DNA from: CALFMR01 sp035550595
Lineage (GTDB): Bacteria > Acidobacteriota > Vicinamibacteria > Vicinamibacterales > SCN-69-37
Reading direction: 5' to 3'
DNA: 49,121 nt
Assembly: GCA_035550595.1 (NCBI GenBank)
Contig: DASZOV010000041.1
Location: 1-49,121 of the forward strand
In this document: positions 16,403-24,261 of the stretch, one piece after another
Layout: each line of letters begins with the position of its first letter
Position numbering within the stretch: position 1 is the first letter of the stretch
Notes under the pieces: generated by a model
What the model saw: only the letters and a program-made list of their open reading frames with translations
Told to the model about the DNA's origin: nothing
The model's database searches: none
Translations under genes and position numbers: made by a program

Positions 16403-18244
16403 ATGCGCGGCGCGGTCACGTGCATCAGCGCGGGCAATTACGAGCGTCGGACGTCGTTCGATGCCTTGCTCACCGCCGATCGCCGCGAGGCCGTTCGTCA
16501 GGCGGCCGGCGACTGGATCAAGCGCCTGCGCCTCGTGCGCTACGGCGACGAGACGATGCGCGAGCGGTTCCGCTATCGCGGCGACTCGCTGTGGTGGTTC
16601 ACCGAGATCTATCTGCACAAGATGCGGCGGCTCGAAACGGCCATCGCCACCATTGCGGCACTCGATGCCGCGATCACCGCGGACGCACCGGCTCGACTCC
16701 TCGTTCACGCGACCGATCCCGTTGTGCGCGAAGCGACGACGGCGTTCGGCGCGGCGCGGCGGCTGTCGGTCGACTTCGACGGTGCTGCAGACCGTGCGCC
16801 GAGCCGATGGTGGACGAGCCGGCTCGTCAAGTGGAGCGCCTCCCTCTCGCGCGTCCGTTCGCGTCCCAGGCCGGCAATGCCTCAGGGCGCACGCGTCGCC
16901 GCCTTCGTCCACACGGCCTTCTGGCGCGCCGGCCGCGACGATGAAGCGGCGGAGCGATATGTGGGACCGATCCTCGATGCACTGCGCGCGCGCATTGGCG
17001 ACGCGATCACTTATGTAGGCGTCGGGCCGCGGCGCAATTTCCGCGCGCGGCGTTGGTGGGATCCCGTCGTCGCCGCCGGAGGCGACCGCCCGCGCGTGGT
17101 GCCCGTCGAACAGCTCGCCTCCCGCGCGGCGCTCCACGACGCGTTCGCGCTCTGGGAGCATCGCGACGCGCTCGCGCGCGAGATCACGGCGGGCCCGTCG
17201 ATTCGCGAAGCTGCCGTCGTCGACGGCTGCGATCTGTGGCCGGTCCTCTCGCGCGAGCTCGAAGATGCCGCCCGCGTGCAGTGGACCTGGTCGGCGCGCG
17301 CCATGGACGAAGCCGGTGCCGCGATGGACGTGCTCGCGCCGGACGTCGTCCTCACGTACGCCGAAGCCGGCGGATGGGGCCGCGCGATCGTGCTCGAAGC
17401 GCGGCGGCGCGGCGTGCCGTCGGCCGGCGCGCAGCACGGCTTCATCTATCGCCACTGGCTGAACTACCGGCACGAACCCGACGAGATCGCGCCCCGCGCG
17501 GACGGCGACGCCGGATTTCCGCATCCGACGAAGACGCTCGTCTTCGATCGCTATGCGGCCGCCGATCTCGAACGGCGCGGACACTTTCCCGCGGCGTCGA
17601 TCGAGGTGACGGGCAGTCCGACGCTCGACGCGCTCGCCGCCCGCGTGCGCGCGCAGTCGAACGACGACCGCGCGGAGCTGCGCCGGACGCTCGGCGTGCC
17701 GGCTGAGGGCGCGCTGGCCGTCCTCGCGGCGAAGTTCACCGAGATCAAGGACGAGCTGCCGTCGGTCTTCGCGGCCGTGGCCGCTCGCCCGTCGCTTCGG
17801 CTCGTCGTCAAAACGCACCCGGCCGAGACGCCGGACGGCTATCGCACGCTCGCCGCCGGCATCTCGAACATCTCCGTGGCGGGAGCCGACGCGGACCTCG
17901 CTCAACTCATCGGTGCGACCGACGCGATCGTCACGATGAACTCGACGGTGGCCATCGACGGCCTCGTGCTCGGCGTCCCGGCGCTCGTCGTCGGCCTCCC
18001 GAACAACCTGACGCCATTCGTCGACGCCGGCGCCGTGCGCGGGGCGGACCGCGACTCGGTCGGCGATGCGCTCGACGCGCTCCTGTATGATCGGCAGGCG
18101 CGGGCGGATCAATTGGCTGCGGCCGCTCGATTCGTCTCGCAGTTCGCGATGCGGGCCGATGGAGGCGCCGCCGGCCGGGCGGCCGAGGCCATCCTCGCGC
18201 TCATGCCGGCCGATGCCGCGCCGGCTCGTTCCGAGATCTCATGA
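16403..18244 (+). CDS. Unassigned 613-residue protein with a GT-B-like C-terminal half
   Basis: Starts with ATG directly after the TAG of the GT9 gene (no spacer). No helix or signal peptide, so cytoplasmic. Residues 1-180 are unfamiliar. The C-terminal half looks like a GT-B or CDP-glycerol/capsule-transferase fold: SAGAQHGFIYRHWLNYRH (about 340-357), VTGSPTLDAL, VVKTHPAETPDGY (about 468-480) and IVTMNSTVAIDGLVLGVPALVV, the last resembling the nucleotide-binding loop of UDP-GlcNAc 2-epimerase and capsule (KpsS-type) transferases. I cannot name the family. Context argues for a transferase in the glycan pathway. Confidence 0.72.
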   Translation: MRGAVTCISAGNYERRTSFDALLTADRREAVRQAAGDWIKRLRLVRYGDETMRERFRYRGDSLWWFTEIYLHKMRRLETAIATIAALDAAITADAPARLLVHATDPVVREATTAFGAARRLSVDFDGAADRAPSRWWTSRLVKWSASLSRVRSRPRPAMPQGARVAAFVHTAFWRAGRDDEAAERYVGPILDALRARIGDAITYVGVGPRRNFRARRWWDPVVAAGGDRPRVVPVEQLASRAALHDAFALWEHRDALAREITAGPSIREAAVVDGCDLWPVLSRELEDAARVQWTWSARAMDEAGAAMDVLAPDVVLTYAEAGGWGRAIVLEARRRGVPSAGAQHGFIYRHWLNYRHEPDEIAPRADGDAGFPHPTKTLVFDRYAAADLERRGHFPAASIEVTGSPTLDALAARVRAQSNDDRAELRRTLGVPAEGALAVLAAKFTEIKDELPSVFAAVAARPSLRLVVKTHPAETPDGYRTLAAGISNISVAGADADLAQLIGATDAIVTMNSTVAIDGLVLGVPALVVGLPNNLTPFVDAGAVRGADRDSVGDALDALLYDRQARADQLAAAARFVSQFAMRADGGAAGRAAEAILALMPADAAPARSEIS

Positions 18245-18287
18245 CGCACCTGTCTCGTCCCGATCCCGCGTTCGCGCGGCGCCGTTC

Positions 18288-19271
18288 ATGAACGTCCTCC
18301 TGACTGGCGGCGCCGGATTCGTCGGATCCCATCTGGCCGAAGCGCTGCTCGCGCGCGGCCATCGCGTCACGGCCATCGACGACCTGTCCACTGGATCGAC
18401 GGCGAACGTCGCGCATCTCGCCGGTCGGCCCGACTTCACGCTGGTCGTCGATACGGTCACGAACGAGGCCGTGATGGCTGATCTCGTCGACCAGGCGGAT
18501 GTCGTTTTTCACCTGGCCGCGGCGGTCGGCGTGAAGCTCATCGTCGAGGCGCCGGTACGCACGATCGAGACGAACGTGCACGGCACCGAGACCGTGCTGC
18601 GGCAGGCGAGCCGCAAGGGCGTGCTGACGGTCATCTTCTCGACGTCGGAGGTCTACGGCAAGAGCACGGCCGTGCCGTTCGTCGAGGGCGCGGATCTCGT
18701 GATGGGCCCGACGGTCAAGCATCGCTGGGCGTACGCGTGCAGCAAGGCCATCGACGAGTTCCTCGCGCTCGCCTACCACCGCGAGCGGCGGCTGCCGGTC
18801 ATCGTCGTCCGCCTCTTCAACACCGTCGGACCGCGGCAGACGGGCCGTTACGGCATGGTCATCCCGACGTTCGTCCGCCAGGCGCTCGCCGGCGAGCCGA
18901 TCACCGTGTTCGGCGACGGGCGACAGCAGCGGTCGTTCACCTACGTCGGCGACGTCGTCGACGGGCTCCTGCGGCTCATGGCCGAGCCGCGCGCCGTCGG
19001 CGAGGTCTTCAACATCGGCAACCCCGAAGAGATTTCCATCGGCGATCTCGCCGAGCGCGTACGCACGCTCACCGGCAGCTCGTCGAAGATCGTCCTCATC
19101 CCGTACGACCAGGCGTATGAAGCCGGATTCGAGGACATGCCGCGGCGCGTGCCGAGCCTCGAGAAGATCCACGCGCTCGTCGGCTACCGGCCGACCGTGC
19201 GCCTCGACGAGATCCTGCAGCGGGTCATCGCCCACGAGCGGGCGGCCGTGCCGGTGGCGCATCGGCCATAA
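18288..19271 (+). CDS. NAD-dependent epimerase/dehydratase (canonical extended SDR)
   Basis: 327 residues from ATG 18288; the longer open frame upstream lacks SDR character. GGAGFVGSH (7-15) is the nucleotide loop, STSEVYG (118-124) and Y149-ACS-K153 form the normal catalytic set, in contrast to the Asn-substituted SDR at 6102. RLFNTVGPRQTGRYGMVIP and FGDGRQQRSFTYVGDVV are typical of UDP-glucose/UDP-glucuronate epimerases and decarboxylases. Acts on a nucleotide sugar in the cytoplasm; exact reaction not determined. Confidence 0.92.
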   Translation: MNVLLTGGAGFVGSHLAEALLARGHRVTAIDDLSTGSTANVAHLAGRPDFTLVVDTVTNEAVMADLVDQADVVFHLAAAVGVKLIVEAPVRTIETNVHGTETVLRQASRKGVLTVIFSTSEVYGKSTAVPFVEGADLVMGPTVKHRWAYACSKAIDEFLALAYHRERRLPVIVVRLFNTVGPRQTGRYGMVIPTFVRQALAGEPITVFGDGRQQRSFTYVGDVVDGLLRLMAEPRAVGEVFNIGNPEEISIGDLAERVRTLTGSSSKIVLIPYDQAYEAGFEDMPRRVPSLEKIHALVGYRPTVRLDEILQRVIAHERAAVPVAHRP

Positions 19272-19272
19272 T
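19267..19272 (+). promoter_or_regulatory. CATAAT -10-like box 8 bases before the SPASM radical SAM start
   Basis: CATAAT overlaps the stop of the upstream SDR gene (TAA 19269-19271) and lies 8 bases before GTG 19281. At this distance transcription would start at or next to the start codon. No -35 match is clear, so support is weak. Confidence 0.3.
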
Positions 19273-19280
19273 CGAAGTTC

Positions 19281-20228
19281 GTGGCCGTGACCCGACACGT
19301 TCGACGCGCCGCCGAGCACCTGCTCGCGGCCAACGCACGCCCCGTCCGGCGGCTGCTCGCCGCCACGGGCCGTGACCGCGCCCCACGCCTGCCGGACATC
19401 GTCCAGATCGAGAGCACGAACCTCTGCAACGCCAAGTGCGTGTTCTGCCCGCGCGACGAGATGCACCGCCGGCAGGGCGTGATGGACTTCGACCTGTTCC
19501 GCAAGATCGTCGACGAGTGCGCGGCGCTCGGCATCACGCACGTGCGCATGCACAACTACGGCGAGGCGTTCCTCGACCGGCAGCTCGTCGAGAAGGTGCG
19601 CTACGCGAAGTCGCGCGGCATCGCCGAAGTCGGCATGATCAGCAACGGCTCGCTCATCACCGAAGACATCGCGCGCGCGATGATCGAAGCCGGGCTCGAC
19701 GCCATCAACATCAGCGTGGACGCGGCCGGCAAGGAAGTGTTCGAGCGCACGCGCGTCCACCTCGACTACGACACCGTCATCGGCAACATCCGGACGCTCG
19801 CGCGGCTGCGGCAGGAGATGGGACGCAAGCGTCCGCGGCTCATCCTGTCGTTCGTGCGCCAGCACGACTCGGCCGACGAACGCGCGTTCATCGAGGAGTG
19901 GAGCCGCGTCGCCGACAAGGTCCACATCACGGACCTGCACAACTGGGCCGGCACGCTCAACGCCACGTCCGACGTGAACTATCCGTGCTACCGGCTCTGG
20001 CTCACGTTCACCGTGCTGTGGGACGGCCGCGTCTCGCTCTGCTGCGCGGACTTCGACGGCCGGAACGTGCTCGGCGATCTGCGCACGCAGACGATCGCGC
20101 AGATCTGGAACTCGCCCGCCTATCGCGCCGTGCGCCGTCAGCATCTGCAGTCGGGCGGGCCCGAAATCTGCCGGTCGTGCGATCTGCCGAAGAAGGACTC
20201 ACCGCTCTGGGTCGGCAAACTGGTCTGA
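19281..20228 (+). CDS. Radical SAM protein with SPASM domain
   Basis: 315 residues from GTG 19281. The radical SAM cluster motif is C49-NAK-C53-VF-C56 within ESTNLCNAKCVFC. The C-terminal part has CYRLWLTFTVLWDGRVSLCC, DFDGRNVLGDL and EICRSCDLP, a cysteine-rich SPASM region that binds auxiliary iron-sulfur clusters. SPASM enzymes modify peptides, sugars (for example aminoglycoside precursors) or other small molecules; no precursor peptide gene is evident, so a sugar or lipid substrate is more likely here (inference). No Shine-Dalgarno is visible. Confidence 0.93.
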   Translation: MAVTRHVRRAAEHLLAANARPVRRLLAATGRDRAPRLPDIVQIESTNLCNAKCVFCPRDEMHRRQGVMDFDLFRKIVDECAALGITHVRMHNYGEAFLDRQLVEKVRYAKSRGIAEVGMISNGSLITEDIARAMIEAGLDAINISVDAAGKEVFERTRVHLDYDTVIGNIRTLARLRQEMGRKRPRLILSFVRQHDSADERAFIEEWSRVADKVHITDLHNWAGTLNATSDVNYPCYRLWLTFTVLWDGRVSLCCADFDGRNVLGDLRTQTIAQIWNSPAYRAVRRQHLQSGGPEICRSCDLPKKDSPLWVGKLV

Positions 20229-20249
20229 GGCCGCCGACGTCGAACTCGA

Positions 20250-20255
20250 TATACT
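20250..20255 (+). promoter_or_regulatory. TATACT -10-like box before the secreted STN-like gene
   Basis: TATACT lies 20 bases before ATG 20276 in the short AT-richer spacer 20229-20275, one of few places in the locus where genes do not overlap. A -35 box is not convincing. Confidence 0.3.
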
Positions 20256-20275
20256 CGGGCAGCGGATCCCATTTG

Positions 20276-20953
20276 ATGTTCTCCCGCACGATTCGCACGG
20301 CACTCGCGGTCCTGACGACGCTCGGCGTCGGTCTCGGCACGGCCGCGGCTCAGTCGGCCGGCGCGCGCGAGCTGCAGTTGTCGTTCGCGGCCGACGGCAC
20401 GGTCACACTGCACGCGGCGCACGTCTCGCCGAGCGACATCCTCCGCGAGTGGGCGCGCCAGTGCGGCTGCTTCGTCGTCAACGCCGACAAGCTCACGACG
20501 CCGCTCCCCGTGCCCGTGGCCTTCGACCATCAGCCGCAGGTTCGCGTGCTCGAGTCGCTCCTCCGCGGCGCGGCCGGATACGTGTTCACGCCGAAGCGCG
20601 CGGGCAGCACGAGCGTCTCGAACTACGAAACGATCTACGTCCTCGCCACGAGCGCGCCGACGGCGGGCGGATCGTTCGACACCTACACGCCACCGGCCTA
20701 TGCACCGGCGAACGTGATGCCTCCCTCACAGGGATCGCCCGACGACGAGATTCCGCCCGTCGTGCCCGCGGCGCCGCCGCCACCGGCGCGCGCGCCCAAC
20801 GGCTCGCCTCCGCCGCCCGAGACGCAGCCGGCCCAGCAACAGCCGGCCTCCGGTGTGCCACAGAATCTGCCGGGCCTGCCGTCGGGCATCCAGCCGGTCC
20901 CGATCATCCCGGTGACGCCGACCCAACCCGCGCCCGGGCGCGGAACGCCGTAG
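20276..20953 (+). CDS. Secreted protein with STN-like domain and Pro-rich tail
   Basis: 225 residues from ATG 20276, giving a clean signal peptide (MFSRTIRTALAVLTTLGVG to a likely cut after AAAQ). Residues about 38-100 (ILREWARQCGCFVVNADKL and LESLLRGAAGYVF) resemble the secretin/TonB short N-terminal (STN) fold found in the periplasm. From about 128 on, the chain is a disordered Pro/Ala/Gln tail. There is no membrane anchor. It sits between a radical SAM gene and the flippase; a periplasmic scaffold or export accessory role is possible but unproven. Confidence 0.75.
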   Translation: MFSRTIRTALAVLTTLGVGLGTAAAQSAGARELQLSFAADGTVTLHAAHVSPSDILREWARQCGCFVVNADKLTTPLPVPVAFDHQPQVRVLESLLRGAAGYVFTPKRAGSTSVSNYETIYVLATSAPTAGGSFDTYTPPAYAPANVMPPSQGSPDDEIPPVVPAAPPPPARAPNGSPPPPETQPAQQQPASGVPQNLPGLPSGIQPVPIIPVTPTQPAPGRGTP

Positions 20954-20959
20954 TACAAT
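20954..20959 (+). promoter_or_regulatory. TACAAT -10-like box upstream of the flippase gene
   Basis: TACAAT directly follows the stop of the STN-like gene. It would give a leader of about 85 bases to the preferred flippase start (21050) or about 27 to the GTG at 20993. Weak support without a -35. Confidence 0.25.
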
Positions 20960-21049
20960 CCCCGCGCGTCACCGCTCCCGTCCGCCGCGCGGGTGGGAAC
21001 GCGCCGCGTCGATCCGCGCGTCGCGAGGTCCGCACGTCCGTCATCGCCC

Positions 21050-22546
21050 GTGCGACATCGCCTCAAAGACCTCATCTCCGGCGTCGCGATCTACGGCGCG
21101 GGCGGCGTGGCAATCTCCGTCGTCCGCCTCCTGCTCCTGCCGGTCTACATCAAGGGCAACTACCTCACGGCCGCCGACTACGGCGCGCTCGCCATCGTCG
21201 GGGGCATCGAGATGTTCCTGAAGGTGGTGTTCCGCTGGGGCCTCGACGGCTCGTTCATGCGGTTCTACTACGACCGGCAACCCGGCCGTGAGCTGCAGCG
21301 ACTCGCGAGCACGATCTTCTTCTTCATGCTGGGCGTCAACGCCGTGGTGTTGGCGTTGTGTCTCGCGCTGTCAGGGCCATTCGCCCGCCACGTCTTCGAC
21401 GATCCGCGGCAGGTGCTGTCGCTGCGGCTGATGCTCGTGAACACGTTCTGCATCAGCTTCACGTTCCTGCCGTTCCACGTCATGCGCATGCGCAAGCGGG
21501 CGATGACGTTCAGCGCGTTCGAGTTCGCGCGGTCGTCGGGCACGCTCGTGATGACGATCATCTACGTCATCGGCCTGCACATGGGCATCCCGGGCATGTA
21601 TCTGGCCGACGTCACGGTCACGGCCGTTCTGCTGCCGTGCCTCTGGCGCTGGTTCGCGGATCTCGTCCGGCCGACGTTCTCGGTCGAGGAGATGCGCGCC
21701 GCGCTGCGGTTCGGCCTGCCGCGCCTGCCGCACGGCGTGGCGGTCCAGACGCTCGACGGTGGCAACCGTCTGCTCTTCGCGCGCTACGTCTCGGACGTCG
21801 AGCTCGGCATCTACAACATCGGCGTCACGCTCGGCCAGGGCATCAAGTTCTTCCTCAGCTCCTTCGAGACGGCCTGGGCGCCGTTCTACTACGAAGCCGC
21901 GCGCGAGCCGAACGCGAAGGAAATCCTGCGGAAGATGACGACGTACTGCGTCGCTGTGCTCGCGCTGCTCGTCGCGGGCACCACGGCCGTGGCGCACGAT
22001 GCGATTCTGCTGATGGCGACGCCGGCGTTCCTCGACGGCGCGCGTGTCATGCCGCTGATCGCGCTCGGGCTCGCCTTCCAGGGCCTCTACCTGCTGACGT
22101 CAATCGGGCTGAACCTGACGAATCGCACGGCGTTCTATCCGGTCTCGACCGGAGCCGCCGCCGTCGTCGGCCTCGGATCGGGCGTGCCGCTGATGGCGCA
22201 CTACGGCGCGATCGGCGCGGCGACGGCGTTTCTCTTGTCCTACATGACACAGGCGAGCGTCGCCTTCGTGTTCGCGCAGCGGTTCTATCCCATGCGCTAT
22301 GAAGTCGGACGGATCGCACGCATCGTCATTGCGGGCGTCGTGGCCTCCGTCGTCGCCGTCTGGGTCATTCCACCATTGCCGGCGCTACCGGGTTTCTTCG
22401 CACGAGGCACGACCACGGTCGTCGTGTACGCGTGTTTGCTCGCGGCCTCCGGGTTCCTACGGATCACCGAGCGCCGTTTCCTGAGCGAAGCGCTGGCGCG
22501 CCTGCGGCGCCGCGGACCGCGCCGGGCACTGGGCAATGCGGAGTGA
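21050..22546 (+). CDS. Polysaccharide flippase (Wzx/MATE-like, oligosaccharidyl-lipid exporter)
   Basis: 498 residues from GTG 21050, giving VRHRLKDLISGVAIYGAGGV, which matches the usual N-terminus; an upstream GTG at 20993 would add 19 residues without known content. Twelve to fourteen helices, with LLLLPVYIKGNYLTAADYGAL (helix 1-2 region of Wzx proteins), GLDGSFMRFYYD and GLPRLPHGVA. Expected role: moving lipid-linked glycan across the inner membrane. The last 11 bases overlap the longer version of the next gene. Confidence 0.88.
   Translation: MRHRLKDLISGVAIYGAGGVAISVVRLLLLPVYIKGNYLTAADYGALAIVGGIEMFLKVVFRWGLDGSFMRFYYDRQPGRELQRLASTIFFFMLGVNAVVLALCLALSGPFARHVFDDPRQVLSLRLMLVNTFCISFTFLPFHVMRMRKRAMTFSAFEFARSSGTLVMTIIYVIGLHMGIPGMYLADVTVTAVLLPCLWRWFADLVRPTFSVEEMRAALRFGLPRLPHGVAVQTLDGGNRLLFARYVSDVELGIYNIGVTLGQGIKFFLSSFETAWAPFYYEAAREPNAKEILRKMTTYCVAVLALLVAGTTAVAHDAILLMATPAFLDGARVMPLIALGLAFQGLYLLTSIGLNLTNRTAFYPVSTGAAAVVGLGSGVPLMAHYGAIGAATAFLLSYMTQASVAFVFAQRFYPMRYEVGRIARIVIAGVVASVVAVWVIPPLPALPGFFARGTTTVVVYACLLAASGFLRITERRFLSEALARLRRRGPRRALGNAE
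22540..22543 (+). promoter_or_regulatory. Shine-Dalgarno GGAG deciding the start at 22551
   Basis: GGAG is followed by 7 bases and ATG 22551. The in-frame ATG at 22536 has no such site, so the shorter protein is preferred. Confidence 0.5.
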
Positions 22547-22550
22547 CACG

Positions 22551-24254
22551 ATGCGCGTGGCCGGCCTCGTCGCCGGCATCGCCGTGCTGGCGTTCTTCCT
22601 GCGCGTCGTCGGCCTCGGCTATGGCCTGCCGGCGGTCTACAACCCGGACGAAGTCGCCATCCTCAACCGTGCGCTCGCGTTTTCCAGCGGCGATCTGAAC
22701 CCGCACAACTTCGTCTATCCGACGCTGTACTTCTACGTGCTCTTCGCGTGGGAGGGCCTGTGGTTTCTGGCGGGACACCTCGCCGGCGTGTACGTGTCGC
22801 TCGCCGCGTTCGAGCGCAGCTTCTTCGTCGATCCCACGCTCATCTATCTCGCTGGTCGTGTCTTGACGGTCGTGTGTGGCGTGCTCACCGTCGCCGCGGT
22901 CCATCGCCTCGGCGCGCGGCTATTCGATCGCGTCACCGGGCTTGGCGCGGCGTTGATGCTCGCCGTCGCGCCGCTCGCCGTTCGCGACGCGCACTACATC
23001 AAGCACGACGTCCCGGTCACGCTGCTCATCGTCGTCACGCACGTCGTACTCGCCGGCCTCGTCTTCGACCCGGCGCGTGACCGGCCACGCGGCTGGATCC
23101 TCGCCGGCGTGGTCGCTGGACTGGCGATGTCGGTGCATTACTACGCCATCGTCCTCGTGGCGCCCATGATCGCGGCGGCGGTCCTCGCGCCGGTCAGTGG
23201 CGGATCCCGCATCGCGACGATCGTCCGTCGTCTGGTGACGGCCGGCCTCGCGTGCGCCGCGGCCGTTGTCCTGACGTCGCCGTTCCTCTTCGTCGATCTC
23301 GGACGCGCGCTGCAGGACGTCACGAGCAATCACGACATCGTCATGGGCCGCGTCACGACGTGGTTCGGCGCAGCGCCGTTCTACCTCGCCTGGCTCGCGC
23401 GCGATGCGGTTGGCGTCGTGGTGTTCGTGCTCGCCATTGCGGGGCTCGTCATCGCGGCAGCCGGTGACAGGCGACGGGCGGTGCTCGCGGTGACGTTTCC
23501 GGCCGCATTTCTGCTCTTCATCGCGAACACGTTTCCAGCGAGCCGCTATCTCAACGCCGTAGTCCCGTTCGTCGCGCTCTTCGCCGGCCGTGCGATTGCG
23601 CAACTCGCCACTGCGAGACCAGCGATGCGCCTTGTCGCCGGGGTCGTGCTGGCCTTGGCCGCCGTACCCGCCGGCCTCACGAGCCTGCACATCGATCGCT
23701 TCTTCCGGCAGACCGACACGCGCACGCTGGCCTTGCAATGGATCGAGCGCGAACTGCCGCCGGGCACGTCCGTGCTCGTGCAGCCATACAGCGTGCCGCT
23801 GCGGCCGTCGCGCGAAGCGCTCGTCGAAGCGCTCACCGCGCACCTGGGGAGCCCGGAGCGCGCTTCTGTGAAGTTCCGGCGCGAGCTTGCGCTCGACCCG
23901 TATCCGGAGCCGGCCTATCGAACGATCTATTTGGGAGCTGGCGGGTTGGACACGGACAAGATCTACGTCGATCCGGCGGCCTTCGATGCCGGCGACGGCC
24001 TGGCGCCGCTGCGGGCGCTTGCCGTGACACACGTTGTACTCAAACGGTACAATGTGCCCGACCCGTCGCTCGTGTCATTGAGAGCCGATCTCGCGCGTGA
24101 GGGCCGGATGCTGGCGTCGTTTTCGCCGTACCGGCCTGGTGTCGGCCCCGAGCGGCAGGCGGCCGTCGCGCCGTTCCTGCACAACGCCGACACGCGCATC
24201 GACGATGCGCTCGAGCGGCCGGGACCGATCGTCGAGATCTGGGCTGTCGACTGA
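22551..24254 (+). CDS. GT-C family membrane glycosyltransferase (GT39/PMT-like)
   Basis: 567 residues from ATG 22551, chosen over ATG 22536 because of the GGAG 7 bases ahead. About eleven helices. The first loop has YNPDEVAILNRALAF with the acidic pair expected for GT-C catalysis and NFVYPTLYFYVLFAWEGL, a layout common in PMT-related proteins. AVRDAHYIKHDVPVTLLIV and FPASRYLNAVVPFVALFAG are also family-like. A 150-residue soluble tail follows the last helix. Uses lipid-linked sugar outside the inner membrane; acceptor unknown. Confidence 0.85.
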   Translation: MRVAGLVAGIAVLAFFLRVVGLGYGLPAVYNPDEVAILNRALAFSSGDLNPHNFVYPTLYFYVLFAWEGLWFLAGHLAGVYVSLAAFERSFFVDPTLIYLAGRVLTVVCGVLTVAAVHRLGARLFDRVTGLGAALMLAVAPLAVRDAHYIKHDVPVTLLIVVTHVVLAGLVFDPARDRPRGWILAGVVAGLAMSVHYYAIVLVAPMIAAAVLAPVSGGSRIATIVRRLVTAGLACAAAVVLTSPFLFVDLGRALQDVTSNHDIVMGRVTTWFGAAPFYLAWLARDAVGVVVFVLAIAGLVIAAAGDRRRAVLAVTFPAAFLLFIANTFPASRYLNAVVPFVALFAGRAIAQLATARPAMRLVAGVVLALAAVPAGLTSLHIDRFFRQTDTRTLALQWIERELPPGTSVLVQPYSVPLRPSREALVEALTAHLGSPERASVKFRRELALDPYPEPAYRTIYLGAGGLDTDKIYVDPAAFDAGDGLAPLRALAVTHVVLKRYNVPDPSLVSLRADLAREGRMLASFSPYRPGVGPERQAAVAPFLHNADTRIDDALERPGPIVEIWAVD

Positions 24255-24261
24255 ATCACCT

